This document shows, piece after piece, positions 29,444 to 37,884 of a DNA stretch of 64,000 bases. Each line of letters starts with the position of its first letter. Position 1 is the first letter of the stretch. Source of the DNA: Streptomyces sp. MST-110588 (lineage in GTDB: Bacteria > Actinomycetota > Actinomycetes > Streptomycetales > Streptomycetaceae); the NCBI RefSeq assembly GCF_022695595.1, contig NZ_CP074380.1:5462001-5526000 (forward strand), read 5' to 3'. A program made the translations under genes and the position numbers. The notes beneath the pieces are model-generated. The model saw nothing but the letters and a program-made list of their open reading frames with translations. It made no database searches and was not told the origin of the DNA.

Positions 29444-30043
29444 ATGAGCAACGCCGCCGCAACCACCAGCCCCGGTGCGGTCCTCGCCGACCTGCTGCCC
29501 GCCGCCTCGGCCACCCGCGCCCGCGTCCGCGACGCCGCGCTGGTCGCCGGTGGCGCCGCGCTCACCGGCATCGCCGCCCAGATAGCCGTCCCCGTCCCCG
29601 GCTCCCCGGTCCCGGTCACCGGCCAGACCTTCGCCGCCCTGCTGGTCGGCGCTTCGCTCGGGGCCGGCCGCGGCTTCCTCTCCCTCGCGCTGTACGCCCT
29701 GGCCGGCATGGCGGGCCTGCCCTGGTTCGCCGGCGGCGCGTCCGGTGCCGGCGGCGCCACCTTCGGCTACGTCCTGGGCATGCTGCTCGCCGCGACCGCG
29801 GTGGGCGCGCTGGCCCGGCGCGGCGGTGACCGCGGCGCGCTGCGCACGGCCGGCACGATGGCCGTGGGCACCGTGATCATCTACGCGATCGGCGTGCCCT
29901 GCCTCGCCCTGAGCACGGGCATGTCCTTCGGCCAGGCGGTCGCGGCCGGGCTCGTCCCCTTCCTGATCGGTGACGTCCTCAAGGCCGCGCTGGCGATGGG
30001 CGCGCTGCCCACCGCCTGGAAGCTGGCCGGCCGCCGCGGCTGA
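29444..30043 (+). CDS. bioY: Biotin transporter S component BioY
   Basis: Membrane S component of an ECF-type biotin transporter, 199 residues, six predicted transmembrane helices. Diagnostic segments are VPVTGQTFAALLVGASLG, the following YALAGMAGLPWFAGG and GGATFGYVLGM near the middle. GCGGAG precedes the ATG. No bioM/bioN energising genes are adjacent; BioY can work alone or share a general ECF module encoded elsewhere. A hairpin follows at 30059. Confidence 0.93.
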   Translation: MSNAAATTSPGAVLADLLPAASATRARVRDAALVAGGAALTGIAAQIAVPVPGSPVPVTGQTFAALLVGASLGAGRGFLSLALYALAGMAGLPWFAGGASGAGGATFGYVLGMLLAATAVGALARRGGDRGALRTAGTMAVGTVIIYAIGVPCLALSTGMSFGQAVAAGLVPFLIGDVLKAALAMGALPTAWKLAGRRG

Positions 30044-30058
30044 CCCCCCTTCCAGCAG

Positions 30059-30098
30059 ACCGGGCTCCGTACCACCAAGCGGTGGGGCGGAGCCCGGT
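30059..30098 (+). terminator. Hairpin terminator of bioY
   Basis: Perfect 11-bp stem ACCGGGCTCCG / CGGAGCCCGGT with an inner CCACC/GGTGG stem, 15 bp after the stop codon and before the convergent surface-protein gene. Confidence 0.7.
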
Positions 30099-30118
30099 GC
30101 CGTACGGCAGGACGGGCC

Positions 30119-30877
30119 TCATCGGCGGCCCGCCCTGCGGCCCGCCAGCCACAACCCGGCGCCGCCCACGGTCAGCAGACCCGCGGCGAGCCCGGTCAGC
30201 GCGGCCAGCGGCGGCGCGCCCGTGCGGGGCAGCTTGTGGACCGGCGGCTTCTTGTGGGAGGGCGCCGAGGGGGCAGGCGTGGTCTGCGGCCCGCCGGCCG
30301 GCACGTTCGGCGTCCCCAGAGACAGCGGGGTGTCCGGGGCGTCCGCGATCGGCTGGGAAGTCCCGAAGTCGACCGGCCCCTGCTGCCACAGCAGCGTCTT
30401 GGAATGGCCCAGGGTCACCGGCAGACAGATCTGCCCCTGCCGCTTCAGATCGAATTGTGCGGTGACTTTGTACGCACGGCTCTTTCCGATCGCCAGCCCG
30501 CCGACGGAGCACGAGAAGCCGCTGTTGGAATCCTTGGGAAGCTGGTCGGTGGGAATCCGCACACAGCCCTCGACGTTCTTGACCGTCAGCCCTTTGTAGC
30601 CGACGACGGAAAGGCGCAGGTCTTCGGCGGCGACGGTTCCTTTGTTGGAGACGGTGGCGGTCAGCGAGGTGGCGCCGGAGGCGGTGGCCACGGAGATCTT
30701 CGCCGGCAGCCCGGTGGTGACCCGGTAGCCGGCCGGGACGTCCGGCCCCGCCTTGCCGCCCTGGCTGCTGCCCGGCGTGGGATCGGCGGCGAAGGCCGCG
30801 GAACCGAACGGAAGCAGCAGTGCCGCCGTCGCGGCGGCGACCGCCGCCGCCCGCGGTCCCTGTCGGATGGTGTGCAT
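30119..30877 (-). CDS. Secreted protein with LPRTG cell-wall sorting signal
   Basis: A 252-residue protein: Sec signal peptide (1 to about 30, GSAAFAAD), an Ig-like or beta-sandwich body with two cysteines (GCVRI and FSCSV), a Pro/Ser/Ala-rich wall-spanning stretch and a C-terminal sortase signal LPRTG (216-220), hydrophobic helix and RRAGRR tail. It would be covalently attached to peptidoglycan. Streptomyces class E sortases favour LAxTG, so LPRTG is slightly atypical. Function is unknown. It is divergent from the Ser/Thr kinase gene, with only ~80 bp between starts. Confidence 0.78.
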   Translation of the reverse strand: MHTIRQGPRAAAVAAATAALLLPFGSAAFAADPTPGSSQGGKAGPDVPAGYRVTTGLPAKISVATASGATSLTATVSNKGTVAAEDLRLSVVGYKGLTVKNVEGCVRIPTDQLPKDSNSGFSCSVGGLAIGKSRAYKVTAQFDLKRQGQICLPVTLGHSKTLLWQQGPVDFGTSQPIADAPDTPLSLGTPNVPAGGPQTTPAPSAPSHKKPPVHKLPRTGAPPLAALTGLAAGLLTVGGAGLWLAGRRAGRR

Positions 30878-30958
30878 TCCTGAACCCCCCTATCTGCATC
30901 CTCTTCCGAGGTATTTGATGGGTACCACAAGATTCCGCTGGTGCTGTGGGGGCTGCGC

Positions 30959-32821
30959 ATGGTGGGAAATCCGGGCGATGAGGGTCAGGGGCGTCTGGCG
31001 GCCGGTCGTTACCGGCTGGGGGAATTGATCGGGCGCGGCGGAATGGGACGGGTCTGGTGCGCCCGCGACGAATTGCTGGACCGCTGGGTGGCCGTCAAGG
31101 AAATACGGATCGACGAGCCGGCCGGGGAGGAGATGGTGATCCGGCGCGAACGCAGCCTGCGCGAGGCACGCGCCACCGCCCGTATCGACCATCCCAACGT
31201 GGTACGGGTCTATGACGTGGCCGAGGAAGGCGACCGGCTGTGGATCGTCATGCAGTTGATACGGGCCCGCTCGCTGGAACAGATCCTGGCCCAGGACGGG
31301 CCGCCGGCCCTCGCCCCGGTCGCCGGGATCGGCCTCGGACTGGCCCGCGCGCTGCGCCAGGTGCACGCGGTGGGAGTGCTGCACCGTGACATCAAGCCCG
31401 GCAACGTACTGATCGACGAGCGGGGCGAGGTCGTACTGACCGACTTCGGCATCGCGGCGATGCAGGACGCCACGGCCCTGACGATGGCCGGCACGCTCGT
31501 CGGCTCACCCGACTACATGGCCCCCGAACGCATCGAGGGCAGGAAACAGGGACCGCCGTCCGACCTGTGGTCCCTCGGCGCGACCCTGTGCGCCGCACTC
31601 GCCGGACAGTCACCGTTCACCCGTGCCACGACCCTGGCCACCCTGCACGCCGTCCTGCACGAGGAACCGTCCATTCCGTCCGCCGCGGGCCCACTGGCCG
31701 GCATCCTCGCCGAGCTCCTGCGCAAGGCGCCGTCGGACCGGCCCGACCTCGCGCGCGTCGAGGCGGCCCTGGCGCCGTTCGCGGCCGGTGAGGCGCCGGG
31801 GAGGGCGTACTCGCCCACCGTGGCCGACGTGGCGGCCACGCCCCCGCTCGCGTCGGCGGCTGATCCCCGCAAAGCGATGGGGGAGTCCATGGCGCCGGAA
31901 GCGACCGCGGCGGCACCCGCCACGGGCACGGCGCACGCGGCGCACGCGGCGCCCGAGGAGCCTGCGGAGCCTGTGGAGCCCGAGGAGCCTGTGGAGCTTG
32001 AGGCGTCTGAAGGGCAGGCGCCCGCGGCATCCGGCGCCGAAGCGCCGTCCGAACCCCGGGCGGCCGAGTCGGAGGCGTCCCCGCCCGAACCCGAGCCCGA
32101 GCCCGAAGCCGGACCTGAATCCGGACCCGGGCTTGCATCCGGGCACGGGCCCGAACCGGCCCGCACCGCACCCGTACGGGACGCCGTCCCGCCGCCCGCG
32201 CGCAGCCGACGGCGTACCACATGGGTGGTGGCGGCAGCGGTGGCCGCCGTGGTGGCCTCGGGGGCGGCGGTGGCGGGGCTGATCGCCTCCCAGCAGTCGG
32301 GCCGTGGCGGCGGCCCGGTGGTGACCGTCACCGGTTCCTCCACAGGTGCGGGAACCGGTACGGGGGGTGCGAGCGCCGGCACCGGCGGCCCCGCGACCGG
32401 CGCACCACGCCGCTACGAGGCGGGTTTCACCTGGGTGCCGCCGGTCGGCTGGAACCGTACCGCCGAGAGCCCCTCGGACATCACCTACAGCACCACGGAC
32501 GGCGCGGTCCTGATCTCCGCCCGTCAGAACGCCTCGACCGGCGGTGACCTGCTGACGATCTGGCAGCGCTACGAGGCGCAGCAGCACGACGTACCGGGCT
32601 ACCGCAAGATCGCGTTACAGCGTGCGGTCTTCCATGGGCACCCGGCCGTGACCTGGGAGTTCGCCTACACGCGGGACGGCGACAAGCCGGCCCACGGGCG
32701 GCAGCTCGGCTTCCGGGCGGCGGGCCGGACGTACCAGATCAACCTCTGGTACCTGGATTCCTCCGGGACCGCCGCCCTGCGCGCCTATGAGCGGGTCAAG
32801 GAGTCCTTCCGTACATCCTGA
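30959..32821 (+). CDS. Transmembrane Ser/Thr protein kinase, TTA codon
   Basis: A 620-residue PknB-type receptor kinase. The cytosolic kinase domain (about 18-275) has the glycine loop GRGGMG, Lys47 in VAVKE, the catalytic loop HRDIKPGN (Asp144) and DFG 162-164. A ~130-residue Glu/Pro/Ala-rich linker leads to one transmembrane helix (about 421-443), then a Gly/Thr-rich stretch and a ~130-residue extracytoplasmic domain starting FTWVPPVGW. Codon 553 is TTA (32615-32617), suggesting bldA dependence. The ATG at 30959 follows GGGGG by 6 nt; a GTG at 30941 is less likely. Its 3' end overlaps the convergent permease gene by 37 bp. Confidence 0.92.
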   Translation: MVGNPGDEGQGRLAAGRYRLGELIGRGGMGRVWCARDELLDRWVAVKEIRIDEPAGEEMVIRRERSLREARATARIDHPNVVRVYDVAEEGDRLWIVMQLIRARSLEQILAQDGPPALAPVAGIGLGLARALRQVHAVGVLHRDIKPGNVLIDERGEVVLTDFGIAAMQDATALTMAGTLVGSPDYMAPERIEGRKQGPPSDLWSLGATLCAALAGQSPFTRATTLATLHAVLHEEPSIPSAAGPLAGILAELLRKAPSDRPDLARVEAALAPFAAGEAPGRAYSPTVADVAATPPLASAADPRKAMGESMAPEATAAAPATGTAHAAHAAPEEPAEPVEPEEPVELEASEGQAPAASGAEAPSEPRAAESEASPPEPEPEPEAGPESGPGLASGHGPEPARTAPVRDAVPPPARSRRRTTWVVAAAVAAVVASGAAVAGLIASQQSGRGGGPVVTVTGSSTGAGTGTGGASAGTGGPATGAPRRYEAGFTWVPPVGWNRTAESPSDITYSTTDGAVLISARQNASTGGDLLTIWQRYEAQQHDVPGYRKIALQRAVFHGHPAVTWEFAYTRDGDKPAHGRQLGFRAAGRTYQINLWYLDSSGTAALRAYERVKESFRTS

Positions 32822-34293
32822 CCGCCCTGACCGCCCTCGCCACCTTCGGCCGCGAGGCCGTCCCGGCCGCCCGCGGCGTGCCGCCGGCGCTCCAGCACCA
32901 GCCCGACGACCAGCACCAGTACGCCCACGACCACCGACATGATCATCTGCTCACGGCCGTCGGGGTTGTAGAACATGTAGCCCACGACGAAGAGGATCAG
33001 CACGATCGTCGCGTACGTCGCATACGGGTACAGCCACATCCGTACCGTCAGCCGCTCCGGCGTGTCCCGCTGGATGACCCTGCGCATCCGCAACTGCGAG
33101 AAGCAGATGACCAGCCAGACGAAGAGCGCCACCGCCCCGGAGGAGTTCAGCAGGAACTGGAAGACGGTGTCCTTCGAGGTGTAGCTGAAGATCGTGGCCA
33201 CGAAGCCGAAGGCGACCGAGGCCCAGATGGCGACCGCCGGGACGCCGCCCTTGTTGACCCGGGTGAAGGACTTGGGGGCATCGCCGCGCTCGCCGAGCGA
33301 GAACGCCATGCGGGAGGCGGTGTAGAGGCCGGAGTTGAGGCAGGAGAGCACCGCGGTGAGCACGACGACGTCCATGACCGTGCCCGCGTACGGGATGTCC
33401 AGCGACTTCAGCACGGCCACGTACGGGCTCTTGCGCACCTCGGGGTCGTTCCACGGCAGCAGCGTGACGATCACCGAGATCGAACCGATGTAGAAGATCG
33501 CGATGCGCCAGATGACGCTGTTGACGGCCTTGCGGACCGCCATCACCGGGTTCGGCGACTCGCTCGCCGCCAGGGTGACGATCTCGCTGCCCATGAAGGA
33601 GAAGACCACCAGCAGCATGCCGGAGAGGATCGCGCCCGGACCGTTGGGCAGGAATCCGCCCTTCCCGGTCAGATTGCTCAGCCCCACCGCCTGGTCGCCC
33701 GGCGGCAGCCCGAAGATCGCCAGCGCGCCGACCGCGATGAAGACGACGATCGCCACGACCTTGATCCCGGCGAACCAGAACTCGAACTCGCCGAAGGAGC
33801 CGACCGAGATCAGGTTGGTGCCGGTCAGCACGATCATGACGATCAGCGCCCAGGCCCACTGCGGGACGGCCGGGACCCAGTTGGTCAGGATTCCGGCGGC
33901 GGCGGTCGCCTCCACGGCCAGTACGACCGACCAGAAGAACCAGTACAGCCAGCCGATGGTGAAGCCCGCCCAGCGGCCCAGCGCGCGGTCGGCGTACGTG
34001 GAGAAGGACCCGGAGGCCGGCGAGGCCGCGGCCATCTCGCCGAGCATCCGCATCACCAGGACGACCAGCAGGCCGGTCAGCGCGTAGGAGATCAGGATGC
34101 CCGGCCCGGCGGCCGAGATGCCGGCGCCGGAGCCGACGAAGAGGCCGGCGCCGATCACGCCACCGATGGCGATCATCGACAGATGGCGGTTCTTCAGCCC
34201 TTTTTGCAGGCCGTCCTGCGGCTGACCTCCGCCGGGGCCGCCGGGGCCGCCGGCGTTCGCGCCCTTTTGCATGGTCGGCGGATGCGCGCCCAT
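32785..34293 (-). CDS. Amino-acid permease (GabP-like)
   Basis: A 502-residue APC-superfamily carrier with about 12 transmembrane helices and the GGVIGAGLFVGSGAG signature near residue 46. A Gly/Pro/Gln-rich N-terminal tail and an acidic-basic C-terminal tail flank the core. The ATG at 34293 is correctly spaced from AAGGA; a GTG six bases upstream is too close. It belongs to the same family as the two permeases at 26-29 kb but is transcribed separately. Its last 37 bp overlap the convergent kinase gene. Confidence 0.87.
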   Translation of the reverse strand: MGAHPPTMQKGANAGGPGGPGGGQPQDGLQKGLKNRHLSMIAIGGVIGAGLFVGSGAGISAAGPGILISYALTGLLVVLVMRMLGEMAAASPASGSFSTYADRALGRWAGFTIGWLYWFFWSVVLAVEATAAAGILTNWVPAVPQWAWALIVMIVLTGTNLISVGSFGEFEFWFAGIKVVAIVVFIAVGALAIFGLPPGDQAVGLSNLTGKGGFLPNGPGAILSGMLLVVFSFMGSEIVTLAASESPNPVMAVRKAVNSVIWRIAIFYIGSISVIVTLLPWNDPEVRKSPYVAVLKSLDIPYAGTVMDVVVLTAVLSCLNSGLYTASRMAFSLGERGDAPKSFTRVNKGGVPAVAIWASVAFGFVATIFSYTSKDTVFQFLLNSSGAVALFVWLVICFSQLRMRRVIQRDTPERLTVRMWLYPYATYATIVLILFVVGYMFYNPDGREQMIMSVVVGVLVLVVGLVLERRRHAAGGRDGLAAEGGEGGQGGQDVRKDSLTRS

Positions 34294-34563
34294 GTGCACC
34301 GTCCTTCTGTTCTTCTGCGGTCCCTCTGTGGTTCTCGCGTTCGAGTCCCCGCATTAGAACTGCGTCAACGTCCGTTTTGGAAGGCCCGACTCCGGATCGT
34401 TGTACGAGGAGCCGGCGGAACCGCCCGGCGGGAGGGCGGCCGGTCCCCTCGGTTCCGTACGGAGCGGGGAACGGAACGGGGTACGTAACGGGTGCCAGGA
34501 TCCGTACGACGTACGGGCCCCCTGCGGCGCCCGCGTCGAACGCCTCGTGCCACACTCGGAGCC

Positions 34564-35049
34564 ATGCGCGTGTATCTCGGCTCCGACCATGCCGGTTTCG
34601 AACTCAAGAACCACCTCGTCGAGTGGCTCAAGGCCCAGGGCCACGAGCCCGTCGACTGCGGTCCGCACATCTACGACGCCCAGGACGACTACCCGCCGTT
34701 CTGTCTGCGCGCCGCGGAGAAGACCGCCGCGGACCCGGACAGCCTGGGCATCGTGATCGGCGGCTCCGGCAACGGCGAGCAGATCGCGGCGAACAAGGTC
34801 AAGGGCGTACGGGCCGCGCTGGCCTGGAGCGAGGAGACCGCCCGGCTCGGCCGCGAGCACAACAACGCCAACGTGATCTCCGTCGGCGGTCGGATGCACA
34901 CCCAGGACGAGGCGACCAAGTTCATCGAGGTCTTCCTCGCCACGCCGTACTCCGGCGAGGAGCGGCACACCCGGCGCATCGACATGCTTTCGGCATACGA
35001 GACCACCGGCGACCTCCCCCCGATCCCGGCCCACCACCCCCAGGCGTAA
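34564..35049 (+). CDS. rpiB: Ribose-5-phosphate isomerase B
   Basis: Interconverts ribose 5-phosphate and ribulose 5-phosphate in the pentose phosphate pathway. The 161-residue protein has the RpiB/LacAB motifs YLGSDHAGFELK at the N-terminus and GGSGNGEQIAANK (anion hole) in the middle. In actinobacteria the catalytic base is a Glu near residue 75 rather than Cys; GNGEQ supplies it. GGAG lies 4 nt before the ATG, and CACACT 7 nt before it could be a -10. Monocistronic. Confidence 0.93.
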   Translation: MRVYLGSDHAGFELKNHLVEWLKAQGHEPVDCGPHIYDAQDDYPPFCLRAAEKTAADPDSLGIVIGGSGNGEQIAANKVKGVRAALAWSEETARLGREHNNANVISVGGRMHTQDEATKFIEVFLATPYSGEERHTRRIDMLSAYETTGDLPPIPAHHPQA

Positions 35050-35160
35050 CCGGCCGCCGAGCCGCCGGCGTGACCGGACCGGCCGCCGAGCCTTCGGCAG
35101 GACCGGCCGCCGGACCGCCGGCGTGACCGGACCGGCCGCCGGCTTGGTCGGCCGTCCGGT
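35050..35160. repeat. Degenerate CCGGCCGCCG tandem array after rpiB
   Basis: Four imperfect units of 24-29 bp, each starting CGGCCGCCG. The stretch CCGGCGTGACCGGACCGG occurs twice exactly (about 35066 and 35117). It is the first third of the 400-bp spacer to the nei gene; the remainder (35161-35452) shows no gene. Confidence 0.65.
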
Positions 35161-35452
35161 CCGAGCGTGGTTCGGCCCCGCCCCCCTGGGTAACCCCCAG
35201 GTGGGGGTTCGGGCGCGTTCGATTTGACCTGTAGGGGGCCAGGCCGCCGCCTCTCATGGGTGCTCACGACGTCGCGTCTCGTAAGTGCTCACGCCGTCGC
35301 GTCTCCGCTGTACGGAGCGGGGCGCGTTCCTGCGTTCCCGTGTCCCGTGAAGCTGTATCGCCGGGTTCGTTCCGGGATCGCCGCGTTCACGTATCTTTTT
35401 CGGTTCCGTGGTTACGGACGTCCGCCTGCTCACCCGTCTTCGGAGGAGAAAC

Positions 35453-36262
35453 ATGCCCGAAGGGCACACGATCCACCGCCTCGCGCTGGACCACCGTGCG
35501 CTCTTCGAGGGCGAGCGGCTGCGCGTGAGCAGCCCGCAGGGCAAGTTCCAGGACGCGGCGGCTCTCCTGGACCGGCAGGTCATGACGGCCGCCGAGGCCC
35601 ACGGCAAGCACCTCTTCCTCGGCTTCGCCGCGACCGGCTGGGTCCATGTGCACCTCGGCCTGTTCGGCAAGCTCGGTTTCGGTGACGCCCCCGCCCCGCC
35701 GCCCGCCGACACCGTACGGCTGCGGCTGGCGGGCGCGAAGGCGTACGCGGACCTGCGCGGCCCCACCACCTGCGCCCTGATCACCGACGCCGAGAAGCAG
35801 GCGATACACGACCGCCTCGGCCCCGACCCGCTGCGCGCCGGGGACGACGGCGAGCGCGCCTGGGCGCGGGTCTCCCGCAGCCGTACGTCCGTGGCCGCCC
35901 TGCTCATGGACCAGAAGGTCATCGCGGGCGTCGGCAACGTCTACCGGGCCGAGGTGCTCTTCCGGCACGGCATCGACCCGTACCGCCCCGGCCGCGGCCT
36001 CACCCGTACGGAATGGGACGCCATCTGGGCCGACCTGGTGGAGCTGATGCGCGAGGGCGTCCGCCACAACCGCATCGACACGGTCCGCCCCGAGCACACG
36101 CCGGAGGCCATGGGCCGGCCGCCGCGCGTGGACGACCACGGTGGCGAGGTGTACGTCTACCGCCGGGCGCACCTGCCGTGTCACATCTGCGGGGCGGAGA
36201 TCCGTACGGCAGATCTCGCCGCCCGCAATCTTTTCTGGTGCCCTTCCTGCCAGCGGAGCTGA
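35453..36262 (+). CDS. nei: Fpg/Nei-family DNA glycosylase
   Basis: Bifunctional DNA glycosylase/AP lyase that removes oxidised bases, 269 residues. The N-terminal catalytic Pro-Glu is intact (MPEGHTIHRL), with the H2TH region (DQKVIAGVGNVYRAEVLF) and a C-terminal zinc finger (CHICGAEI...CPSC). The HTIHRLA variant points to the Nei2/endonuclease-VIII branch. GGAGGAG lies just before the ATG. Monocistronic. Confidence 0.92.
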   Translation: MPEGHTIHRLALDHRALFEGERLRVSSPQGKFQDAAALLDRQVMTAAEAHGKHLFLGFAATGWVHVHLGLFGKLGFGDAPAPPPADTVRLRLAGAKAYADLRGPTTCALITDAEKQAIHDRLGPDPLRAGDDGERAWARVSRSRTSVAALLMDQKVIAGVGNVYRAEVLFRHGIDPYRPGRGLTRTEWDAIWADLVELMREGVRHNRIDTVRPEHTPEAMGRPPRVDDHGGEVYVYRRAHLPCHICGAEIRTADLAARNLFWCPSCQRS

Positions 36263-36293
36263 CGGCTGCGGCGTCACCCACAGTGGTTGGCGG

Positions 36294-36328
36294 TTGCCGG
36301 TAGCCGGTAGCCGGTAGCCGGTAGCCGT
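36294..36328. repeat. Heptamer tandem repeat (TAGCCGG)
   Basis: Five consecutive 7-bp units: TTGCCGG, three exact TAGCCGG, and TAGCCGT. It lies in the 250-bp spacer between nei and the phosphatase gene; 7-bp units are not frame-preserving, in line with non-coding DNA. Confidence 0.8.
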
Positions 36329-36512
36329 CGGCCTTGGTTGTCGCCCCTGGCCGTCGTCAGCGGCCTTCGTCCGGGGCGTGCGGCTCCTCCGTCCGCGCGG
36401 TCGCCTTTCGAACTCGGTTTCCCGGAGATCACCGGGAACGGCGGGCCGTCGGCGCGCCGCCGACGGTACCCCCATGCGGAGCAAGGGGAAGGGTGGATAA
36501 GGTCCCAGAACG

Positions 36513-37655
36513 ATGGCGAGCGGAACGGGAGCGGAGTCCCTGACGGCCCGGATGCGCAAGGCGATGCACCGGGTCCGCGTCGGCGTGCGCAAAGCCGGGG
36601 TGGACTACTTCCGCGGTGACGGCTCCGACTGGATCGCGCTGGCCGCCCTGCTGACCGCCATCCCCGCCATCGCCTGCGGCACGGTCTGGCGCCCGGACTG
36701 GATCTCCCCCACCGCCCTGGTCCTGCCGGTGATCGCGGGCGGTCTGCTGCTGCGCCCCGCCAACCTGCTCGCCCTGTACGGCACCTCGGCCGCCGCCCTG
36801 ATCGTCGAGGCGTCCCTGCTGGGCCCCTACGACCAGGGGCCCGACCGGATCACCCCGGGCACGGTCCTGGTGGTGGCCGCGGTCGGCCTCTTCGGGCTGC
36901 TCATCGCGCAGTTCCGCAGCCGGGTGGGCGTGCCCTGGAGACGTGGCGGAACGATGCTCTTCGACCTGCGCGAGCGCATCCGCGTACAGAGCAAGCTACC
37001 CAGGCTGCCCAAGGGATGGCACCGGGAGATGGCGCTGCGCCCGGCCGGCGGACAGTCCTTCTCCGGCGACTTCGTCGTCGCCTCGCGCACCCACGGCGGG
37101 AACATCCTCGAAGTCGTCCTGACCGACGTGTCCGGCAAGGGCATGGACGCCGCCTCCCGCGCGCTGCTGCTCTCCGGGGCGTTCGGCGGTCTGCTGGGCT
37201 CCCTGCCACCGCACGGCTTCCTGCCCGCCGCCAACGGCTACCTGCTGCGCCAGGACTGGGACGAGGGCTTCGCGACCTCCATCCACCTCGTCCTGGACCT
37301 GGAGTCCGGCGACTACGAACTGCTCTCCGCCGGGCACCTCCCGGCCCTCCAGCTCTGCGCCGGGACCGGCCGCTGGGAGGAGAAGGCCGCGGAGGGGCCG
37401 CTGCTGGGGGTGTACGACGGGGCGCAGTTCGACCCCGTCAAGGGCACGCTGCGCCCGGGCGACGTCCTGATGCTCTTCACCGACGGCCTCGTGGAGTCGG
37501 CCGACCGCGACATCGCGGAGGGCATCGACCGGCTGACCGGCGAGGCCGACCGCTACGTGTCCTGCGGCTTCGCGGGCGCCGCCTGGCACCTCATCGAGGC
37601 GGTGGCGAAGGACGTCAACGACGACCGCGCGCTGCTGCTGATCTGCCGCGACTGA
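36513..37655 (+). CDS. Membrane-anchored PP2C/SpoIIE-type phosphatase
   Basis: A 380-residue protein phosphatase. Two to three transmembrane helices (about residues 40-130) precede a cytosolic SpoIIE/PPM domain: QSFSGDFVVA (first metal Asp), VLTDVSGKGMDAASRA (metal Asp plus GKG), LLSAGHLPAL, VLMLFTDGLVES and NDDRALLLI at the end. Such phosphatases usually act on anti-anti-sigma factors; no sigma or anti-sigma gene is adjacent, so the partner is unknown. The ribosome-binding site is weak (AAGG, distant). Confidence 0.87.
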   Translation: MASGTGAESLTARMRKAMHRVRVGVRKAGVDYFRGDGSDWIALAALLTAIPAIACGTVWRPDWISPTALVLPVIAGGLLLRPANLLALYGTSAAALIVEASLLGPYDQGPDRITPGTVLVVAAVGLFGLLIAQFRSRVGVPWRRGGTMLFDLRERIRVQSKLPRLPKGWHREMALRPAGGQSFSGDFVVASRTHGGNILEVVLTDVSGKGMDAASRALLLSGAFGGLLGSLPPHGFLPAANGYLLRQDWDEGFATSIHLVLDLESGDYELLSAGHLPALQLCAGTGRWEEKAAEGPLLGVYDGAQFDPVKGTLRPGDVLMLFTDGLVESADRDIAEGIDRLTGEADRYVSCGFAGAAWHLIEAVAKDVNDDRALLLICRD

Positions 37656-37884
37656 GGCCGTGGTCCCGGGGCGGGCTCGTGTGGTGGGGGATACGGGGCT
37701 CGGGAGGACGAGGGCTCCTTGTAAGAGCCCTTGCGGATGAGGGGCTCCTGTACGGGTGGGGCGGTTGCGGTGGGGTTTTCCCCACCTCCGATCCACCGGC
37801 GGGCGTCATGGTCCGAGGCCGTCCCCGGTCCGTAGGTTGCAGGTGTCGATCCACTGCGCGGAACGAGGGACGAGGGACGAAACC

